Part shown: positions 58,529-64,000 of the stretch, piece by piece
Layout: each line of letters begins with the position of its first letter
How positions within the stretch are numbered: the first letter of the stretch is position 1
Source of the DNA: Limnohabitans sp. 2KL-51
GTDB lineage: Bacteria; Pseudomonadota; Gammaproteobacteria; Burkholderiales; Burkholderiaceae_C
Assembly: GCF_003063645.1 (NCBI RefSeq)
Contig: NZ_NESJ01000021.1
Location: 1-64,000 of the forward strand
Direction: 5' to 3'
DNA length: 64,000 bases
Program-made: the position numbers and the translations under genes
Notes under the pieces: generated by a model
Databases searched by the model: none
What the model saw: the letters and a program-made list of their open reading frames with translations, nothing else
What the model was told of the DNA's origin: nothing

Positions 58529-58914
58529 GCTGCATCATTATTGGTTCTGTCGCAATAGTGGAGTCTGGCCAAAAAGAGTTGCGTCGATGAGTTGGCGATC
58601 AAGCTGCAAGGCTGCAGAACTTCTGCGCTGAGATATGTTTTTACTGCCTAAGATTTTGATGAATACGCAAATCAAGCACTTGGTGTGCGGTTCATCTTTC
58701 GAAATGTCAATACATCTATTGGTTACATCGATGTAACTCGCGCCGCAGATCGACTTGATACTTGACTGCCGCCAGAAGGAACCCCAGCGTTTGCTCATTG
58801 ACCAAGTGTAGGTTAACATCATCCGAGATGCTCAGCGACTGCTGACGCTTCCGTTGTAATGCGCCTGAGATCCGAAGCTTGTTTTGTGCCTTACTCAAAA
58901 ATAAGGAGACTGTG
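58529..58914. other. 386-base region with possible mobile-element remnants
   Basis: GGTTCTGTCGCAATAGTGGA near 58541 resembles IS6-type element ends. On the minus strand a frame at about 58740-58890 reads LRISGALQRKRQQSLSISDD and onward without a start of its own. No intact gene is seen. Confidence 0.3.
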
Positions 58915-59898
58915 ATGGAACGCCGCAAAATTCTGCTCGCTTCTTGCGGCGCAAGCCTGCTCGCCAAGTCGGGTTTTTCCATCGCGCAGGGCCAGGCGCC
59001 TGCGTTCCTGAAAGCCGGCACGCCGATCAAATACGTTGTGCCCTACGCAGCGGGCGGTCTGACCGACATCGTCGCGCGCGCGATTGCGCAGAGACTGTCG
59101 GAGAACTGGAAAGTATCCGTCGTAGTCGACAACAAGACAGGAGCCAATGGCCAGATCGGCGCGCAGTACATCGCCCAATCTGCGCCCGACGGTTCACAAC
59201 TGCTGGCGATCACCCTGTCGCACGCCGCGAACGTAACGCTGCTGCCCAATTCGGGTTACAGCTTCGTGCGTGACCTGCGGCCTGTCGCCCTGCTGATCGG
59301 CTCGCCGATGCTAATCGTTGTGCCGGAGAACAGCCCGGTCAAGGACTTCAAGGATCTGATCGCGACAGCACGGAAGAGGCGGCTCAATGCTGGCTCAGGC
59401 GGCAATGGAACTCCTCAGCACCTGACCATGGCGCTGTTCAACCAGTTGACCGGCACCACGATGACACACGTGCCCTACAGGGGGGGCGCTCCCGCCGTGG
59501 GTGCGCTGGTCGGGGGCCAGTTGGATGTCGTGTTCGCCAATTTCCCCGAAGCCATAGCCAACGTCCAGGGCAACAAGCTACGCGCGCTGGCAGTCTGCAG
59601 CGCCAGCCGCCACGCCATGATTCCCGAGGTGCCGACCACAGCCGAATTGGGCATGTCGGACCTGGTAGTCGAAAACTGGAACGCCGTGATGATCCAGGTG
59701 AACACGCCCGATGCTGTCGTCGATCAATATTCCCGGGAGATGGTCAGGATTATGTCCAGCCCAGAGTTGGAAGCGCAGGCCAAACGCCTGGGCTTTACGC
59801 TGACGCCGAAGCCAGCTTCGGAGGCTGCCGTATTCATCAAGACGGAGATCGAACGCTGGAAACGCGTGATCCAGGCCGCCAATATCGAAGTGACCTAG
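58915..59898 (+). CDS. Bug/TctC family periplasmic solute receptor
   Basis: A 327-residue TTT receptor. It starts MERRKILLASCGASLLAKSGF (signal peptide with basic start), then the family core IKYVVPYAAGGLTDIVARAI. The ribosome site AAGGAG lies eight bases before ATG 58915; an upstream ATG at 58879 is unlikely. No transporter membrane genes are nearby. The gene is followed by a 290-base degraded gap. Confidence 0.9.
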   Translation: MERRKILLASCGASLLAKSGFSIAQGQAPAFLKAGTPIKYVVPYAAGGLTDIVARAIAQRLSENWKVSVVVDNKTGANGQIGAQYIAQSAPDGSQLLAITLSHAANVTLLPNSGYSFVRDLRPVALLIGSPMLIVVPENSPVKDFKDLIATARKRRLNAGSGGNGTPQHLTMALFNQLTGTTMTHVPYRGGAPAVGALVGGQLDVVFANFPEAIANVQGNKLRALAVCSASRHAMIPEVPTTAELGMSDLVVENWNAVMIQVNTPDAVVDQYSREMVRIMSSPELEAQAKRLGFTLTPKPASEAAVFIKTEIERWKRVIQAANIEVT

Positions 59899-60189
59899 AG
59901 ACTAGGGGCCATGCACGCAGGTGCCGCCAGCTCAATAGACTTGTCCAGTTTGTGTCTCACCGCTAGGGGAAGCCATTGAAGCAGTCGGGCGGATTACGGC
60001 TCGAACGGCAGGCAACTCGTCGACGTGAGGTCGTGTCTCATCATGCAGCAGGTCAGGAGACAGTACTGTGGCGCAATGACTGCGTGTTGCACGGCAGCGG
60101 CGACATCGCACTGGGCGCGCCCTTTGATGAATTCACCGTGCCGACGGTAAGTTTCACACTGGAAGGTGGCGGCCGACAGGCCACCGGGC
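59899..60189. other. Gap with a possible gene remnant
   Basis: A plus-strand frame from 59976 includes LHGSGDIALGAPFDEFTVPT with codon use like a real gene, but it runs antisense into the end of the FMN dehydrogenase gene. It could be the tail of a lost gene. No family assigned. Confidence 0.3.
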
Positions 60190-61365
60190 TTAGAGCTCGC
60201 CTGAGGGGGACGCCAGGCGAAACAGGTGATCGCGATTGAGCTGGTCCAGGTGAGTGATGCCCAGCAGAGCCATGTCGCGATCGACTTCCGCGGACAACAG
60301 GCTGATGGCGTGGCGAACACCCGCCTCGCCCGCCACCGCAGCAGCAAAAATGAAAGGACGCCCAGTAAATACAAATTGGGCGCCCAGGGCCAAGGCCTTG
60401 AGGACGTCACCGCCGCGGCGGATGCCGCCATCGAGCATGACGGGAATGTCCGGGCAAGCCGCCACGATGCCGGGCAGCACGCGCATCGGCGCCACCGCGC
60501 CGTCGAGCTGCCGCCCGCCGTGGTTGGACACGATCACTCCGTCGGCGCCCAGGTCACGTGCCTGACGGGCGTCGTGCACCGACAGAACCCCCTTGACCAG
60601 CAGCCTGCCTTTCCACATGTCGCGGATCTTCTCGAAATGCTTCCAGTGAAGGTGGCCGCGCTCCGAATAGCCACGTTCGACATGGCGCGAAATGATGGGC
60701 ACGCCCCGGGTGGCGTAGGTGTTCTCGAAGTGCGGCATGCCGTGGTGCAACAGTGTGCGCATCATGGTGCCTAGCAGCCAGCGCGGGTGGGAGACGCCGT
60801 CCCAGGCCAGGCGCAGGCTGGGACGTAGCGGAATGTGAAAACCTGCCCGCGTGTTGTTCTCACGGTTGGCCGCGACGGCGGTGTCCAGCGTGATGACCAT
60901 GGTGTCAAAGCCGTTCTGGGCGACGCGCTCGACCAGGGCAAAGGTGCGAGGCTCGTCGCCGGGCATGTAGGCCTGGAACCAAGTGCCGGGCGCCTGAGCC
61001 ACCACCTCTTCCATGTGAATCAATGATGCGCCACTCAAGGCCATGGGAATGCCCGCAGCGGCGGCCGCCTTAGCCATCACGATGTCGCCCCGGTATGCGC
61101 ATAGCGCGGCCACGCCCACGGGTGAGATGCCGAAGGGCGCTTTCCAGGTCTGCCCCAACAGGGTCTTTTCAGTGGTGCGCCTGGAGATATCCACCAGCAC
61201 GCGTGGCACCAGGGCGAAGTCATCGAAAGACGATCGGTTGGCCCGAATCGTGTGGCCATCCTGGGCCGCGCTGGCCACGAACATGAACAGCGGGTGGGGT
61301 AGGTGGCGGCGGGCGGCCTTTTCGAAGTCGTCGAGGGACAGGATGTGTTTTAGGGATATAGGCAT
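60190..61365 (-). CDS. FMN-dependent alpha-hydroxy acid dehydrogenase/oxidase family protein
   Basis: A 391-residue member of the glycolate oxidase/lactate dehydrogenase family. Aligned by eye to spinach glycolate oxidase it keeps the substrate Tyr (WFQAY), the TLDT segment, NRE, Lys in LLVKGV, the catalytic SNHGGRQLD (His and Arg) and the phosphate-binding LDGGIRRGGDVLKALALGA. The N-terminal YDYYASGA motif is replaced by FMFVASAA, so the Tyr24 equivalent is Phe29. Such a change may alter substrate or oxygen reactivity. A TTT receptor on each side suggests 2-hydroxy acid uptake and oxidation. Confidence 0.9.
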   Translation of the reverse strand: MPISLKHILSLDDFEKAARRHLPHPLFMFVASAAQDGHTIRANRSSFDDFALVPRVLVDISRRTTEKTLLGQTWKAPFGISPVGVAALCAYRGDIVMAKAAAAAGIPMALSGASLIHMEEVVAQAPGTWFQAYMPGDEPRTFALVERVAQNGFDTMVITLDTAVAANRENNTRAGFHIPLRPSLRLAWDGVSHPRWLLGTMMRTLLHHGMPHFENTYATRGVPIISRHVERGYSERGHLHWKHFEKIRDMWKGRLLVKGVLSVHDARQARDLGADGVIVSNHGGRQLDGAVAPMRVLPGIVAACPDIPVMLDGGIRRGGDVLKALALGAQFVFTGRPFIFAAAVAGEAGVRHAISLLSAEVDRDMALLGITHLDQLNRDHLFRLASPSGEL

Positions 61366-61704
61366 AGTTATTGGAGAAGGGGCTGGCGAATTATCAGCAA
61401 TCTTCGAACGGATAAGCCATAAATAACCGCGCGAGCCGCAGTATAGACCTCAGCAACAGGCTTCGAACCCCGAGCGAACCCTGCTTTCCCGCCAGTGTGC
61501 CAGTTTCACTGGGGGAGCCTTTTGAGGGAGGCAGCGGGTAAAAATTACTCTTATCTTGTTGTCACTAGTGTCCCAACGTTTGTCCGCTGATTTGACATAA
61601 CCCAATGATTTATTTGGATAAATCTGATTTTTCCTTTGTCCACGTTTTGAATCGTTTTTTGGACTTGGGACGTGCTTGGCAGATCTCATCTTCTGGGAGC
61701 GGTC
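61366..61704. other. Region between the dehydrogenase and the broken IS4 element
   Basis: About 340 bases with upstream DNA of the dehydrogenase and probably the left part of the insertion element. GTGTCCCAACGTTTGTCC near 61568 may be near the element's left end; a partner inverted repeat could not be fixed. Confidence 0.3.
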
Positions 61705-62348
61705 ATGCATTCGGGTCAACTCGTCTTTGCGCAAGTCATGACTTACCTGTCCTTGAAGACTTTCATCCGAATGGTTTTGACCAGGCGGGTACAGCATAAG
61801 GACAAAGATTTCTCCTGCCTCGATCATTTCTTGGCATTGTCTTTTGCCCAACTGACCGCTCTCGAGTCTTTGCGCGATATCGAGATCAATTTGCGTGTGC
61901 AGCGCCTACATCTCTATCACTTGGGCTTTCGCTGCAAGACCATCTCGAGCAACACATTGGCCAACGCCAACCGTGTTCGGCTGTGGGAAGTCTTTGCCGA
62001 GTTGGCGCATCATTTGATCGGTGTGGCTCGCCCGCTCCACGCCAACGAGCACCGTGCACCGAGCTCAACTCGTTGATGGGCGCAACCGTTTACTATTTGG
62101 ATTCGACTACGATCGATTTGTGTTTGAGCCTGTTTTCTCGGATGCAGCTTCGTACGATAAAAGCAGCCATCAAACTTCACACATTGATGGATCTGCGTGG
62201 AACGATTCCGAGTTTTATTCACATCAGCGACGGCAAGATGCACGATGTCAAAGTCCTCGGCAGGGACGCCAAAGCTTGCGACAAGAAGTTTGTCTGGCGA
62301 ATCCATGCCCCTCACCTGCTGACCTACGAAAACGGGGACAAACAATAA
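61705..62348 (+). pseudogene. IS4-family transposase remnant, frameshifted and 3'-truncated
   Basis: Frame one (61705-62076) begins MHSGQLVFAQVM and holds DHFLALSFAQLTALESLRDIE and SSNTLANANRVRLW, the N-terminal part of a common IS4-family transposase. Frame two (from about 62055) continues NSLMGATVYYLDSTTIDLCL and IPSFIHISDGKMHDVKVLG, the first DDE Asp region. One frameshift near 62055 separates them. Homology ends near 62260, before the remaining catalytic residues. The element cannot move by itself. Confidence 0.85.
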
Positions 62349-62568
62349 CGCGGAAGAAAAGGCAGCCTCTCGGATGCTGACTTGCAGCCAATTCGGGGCT
62401 ATCCCTTGGGGATAGACCCAGCCATCTGCGTCAATGAGCAGATGGCGCCTCTTTGGGGCTGGGGCAGGAATAGCCTGCGGCAAGTGTGTCCGCTTCGGTG
62501 CAGCCACAGCACGCGGTGCGAGCTCCAGGGGCGCTGCTATTCGATCTCGCTTCTATTCGATTTCGCCG
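62349..62568. other. Gap between the IS4 remnant and a TTT receptor gene
   Basis: About 220 bases; nothing recognised. Confidence 0.3.
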
Positions 62569-63546
62569 TTACTCGATCTTGATGTTCGCAATCTTCACCA
62601 CGCGACCCCATTGCGCGATGTCGGCTTTCAGAAATGCGGTGGCTTGTTCCGGGGTCAGGGGGTCGGGGATGCCACCGCGCTCCAGGATGCGGTCGCGCAA
62701 CTGGGGCTCCCTGAGCACGGCCTGCACATCAGTGCTGACCTTGTCGACGATGTCGCGCGGCACGCCGCTTTGAAAGAACAACGCTGCCCACGCCATGCCC
62801 GAGAAGCCAGTGTAACCCTGCTCGGCAATGGTCGGCACATCGGGCAATTGGGGTATGCGCTGCGGCGTGCAGACGGCCAGCGGCAAGATCTTTCCGGACT
62901 TGATGTGCGGCAGCGCGGAAGCAACGCCGTCCAGCATGATCTGGATCTGCCCTGCGAGCAGGTCGGACATGGCCGGCCCGCTGCCGCGGTACGAAACATG
63001 CACCATGTCGATCTTGGCCACGTGCTTGAAGAGCTCAGCCGTCATGTGCTGCGAAGTGCCCGTACCGGCGGAGCCGTAGCTGAGCTTGCCGGGGTTCTTG
63101 CTGGCGGCGGTCACGAGTTGCCCCAGCGTGGTGAAGCCGCTACTGGGGTGCACCACGATCACAAGCGGGCCTATGTACAGGCCAGTCACGGTCTGGAAGT
63201 CCTTGACCGGATCGTAAGGCAGCTTATCGTACAAGTTGGGGTTGACGGTGACTGATTGCGAGCCCCCCAGCACCATGGTGTAACCATCGGGCAGCGCGGT
63301 CTTGCCTTGCACCATGCCGGGCACGCCGGCGCCCCCGGCCTTGTTTTCCACCACCACGTTCTGGCCCCATTTCTGGGACAGCCGCTCGGCGATCATGCGG
63401 CCGAAGATGTCTGCGCCTTGTCCCGGTGGAAACGGGATCAACAGCTTGACGGGCCGGTTCGGATAGCCCACGGCGGTTTGGGCATAAGCGGGCAGGCCGA
63501 CCAGCGCCGGTGCGATCGAGAGAAGGGTGCGACGTCGGATGCTCAT
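62569..63546 (-). CDS. Bug/TctC family periplasmic solute receptor
   Basis: A 325-residue TTT receptor: signal peptide MSIRRRTLLSIAPALVGLPAYAQ, then YPNRPVKLLIPFPPGQGADIF, the family core. ATG 63546 is preferred to 63558 because GGAG of the upstream codons forms its ribosome site. It is divergent from a D-2-hydroxyacid dehydrogenase gene across a region with a palindromic operator, suggesting uptake of a hydroxy or keto acid. No permease genes are present. Confidence 0.92.
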   Translation of the reverse strand: MSIRRRTLLSIAPALVGLPAYAQTAVGYPNRPVKLLIPFPPGQGADIFGRMIAERLSQKWGQNVVVENKAGGAGVPGMVQGKTALPDGYTMVLGGSQSVTVNPNLYDKLPYDPVKDFQTVTGLYIGPLVIVVHPSSGFTTLGQLVTAASKNPGKLSYGSAGTGTSQHMTAELFKHVAKIDMVHVSYRGSGPAMSDLLAGQIQIMLDGVASALPHIKSGKILPLAVCTPQRIPQLPDVPTIAEQGYTGFSGMAWAALFFQSGVPRDIVDKVSTDVQAVLREPQLRDRILERGGIPDPLTPEQATAFLKADIAQWGRVVKIANIKIE

Positions 63547-63631
63547 GATTGTCTCCATTGGTAAGCTGGCTAAAGAGAATGCGGTCGTGAGAAAGGCTGC
63601 CGAGGCAGCACGGAGCCGTGCGATGCAGCGT

Positions 63632-63668
63632 AACTGCTCTAGAACAGTTTATCGCAGACTGCTATAAT
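63632..63668 (+). promoter_or_regulatory. Promoter with 18-bp operator-like palindrome
   Basis: AACTGCTCTAGAACAGTT (63632-63649) is a palindrome with one mismatched pair. It overlaps the -35 position (TAGAAC, 63640-63645), 17 bases from a perfect -10 TATAAT (63663-63668). It lies between divergent genes and points at the dehydrogenase. Confidence 0.65.
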
Positions 63669-63703
63669 GCAGTTGGATTATTGGAGACATCTGGAGACTA
63701 CGA

Positions 63704-64000
63704 ATGAGTATTTACCCCACATCCGCGCTGCCCGGCATGCAGCAGGTGGCCAGCGGGTTCAGGCCCCGGATCGCTTTTATCGGTGGCATCTACCATGAGA
63801 CCGCTGCCGCCTTGCTCGCGCAAACGATGGACGTCGTGCCGCTTCACACGCCTTCGCCTGAGGAGATCCGCATCGCTCTGCGCGACTGCCACCTGGCCAT
63901 AGTTCGCTACCCCTACAAGCTGGACGGGCCGGTGCTGCAGGACGCCCGGCAACTGATCGCGGTGGCTTCATCAGGCCGCGGAACCGATTCCATCGACGTA
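63704..64000 (+). CDS. D-isomer-specific 2-hydroxyacid dehydrogenase, N-terminal part (cut by window end)
   Basis: The first 99 codons are visible from ATG 63704, with CTGGAG nine bases upstream. The product begins MSIYPTSALPGMQQVASGFR and includes LIAVASSGRGTDSIDV, the typical hinge of the catalytic domain of phosphoglycerate-dehydrogenase-like enzymes (R-x-G-x-G-x-D/N-x-I-D). The NAD-binding domain lies outside the window. Substrate unknown; the divergent TTT receptor may import it. Confidence 0.85.
   Translation, partial: MSIYPTSALPGMQQVASGFRPRIAFIGGIYHETAAALLAQTMDVVPLHTPSPEEIRIALRDCHLAIVRYPYKLDGPVLQDARQLIAVASSGRGTDSIDV

Overview
The window is GC-rich, tightly packed chromosomal DNA of a betaproteobacterium, most likely Burkholderiales and close to Comamonadaceae. 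This is inferred from gene content: three Bug/TTT-type solute receptors, a protocatechuate 4,5-cleavage dioxygenase beside pobA, an xsc-pta-soeABC sulfonate operon, an IPTL-CTERM protein, and a tryptophanyl-tRNA synthetase with a long C-terminal extension. No rRNA, tRNA or CRISPR array was recognised.

Layout. 1-6186: C-terminal 2,061 residues of a giant repetitive adhesin, cut by the window edge. 6187-9471: a small accessory patch with three toxin-antitoxin-type modules (MntA/HepT, DUF6088/AbiEii, BrnT/BrnA), soaked in a GC-rich palindromic repeat family. Two toxins look damaged: hepT has an in-frame stop, and abiEii runs into the repeats. 9472-21493: a divergent sulfonate island. Leftward, xsc-pta-soeABC converts sulfoacetaldehyde to acetyl phosphate, acetyl-CoA and sulfite, then oxidises sulfite. 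Rightward, an IclR regulator, a CobS-like AAA+ ATPase, a CobT-like VWA protein and a TauE-type exporter are joined by 4-bp ATGA overlaps. 21552-24802: LysR regulator, TTT receptor and M20 amidohydrolase. 25074-28565: site-2 protease, trpS, a NarL-type response regulator, a tautomerase-NTF2 fusion and a small lipoprotein. 29061-31452: ligAB-pobA for 4-hydroxybenzoate/protocatechuate.

31480-54140 is a 22.7 kb block holding a two-partner secretion system (5,818-residue TpsA, TpsB transporter) and a divergent sensor kinase/OmpR-type regulator pair. It is bracketed by a near-identical direct repeat of about 610 bp made of the 3' half of pobA, so the left copy is the whole gene and the right copy a headless fragment. 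This is the pattern expected of single-crossover integration or a duplication event.

54963-64000: BLUF photoreceptor, IPTL-CTERM repeat protein, secreted alpha/beta hydrolase, two more orphan TTT receptors, an FMN-dependent 2-hydroxy-acid dehydrogenase lacking an active-site Tyr, a broken IS4-family transposase, and the start of a D-2-hydroxyacid dehydrogenase behind a good promoter/operator. This end has long non-coding or degraded gaps.

The strongest candidates for undescribed biology are the CobS/CobT-like pair wired into the sulfite-producing sulfonate island without a CobN, the TPS/two-component block between pobA copies, and the tautomerase-NTF2 fusion.
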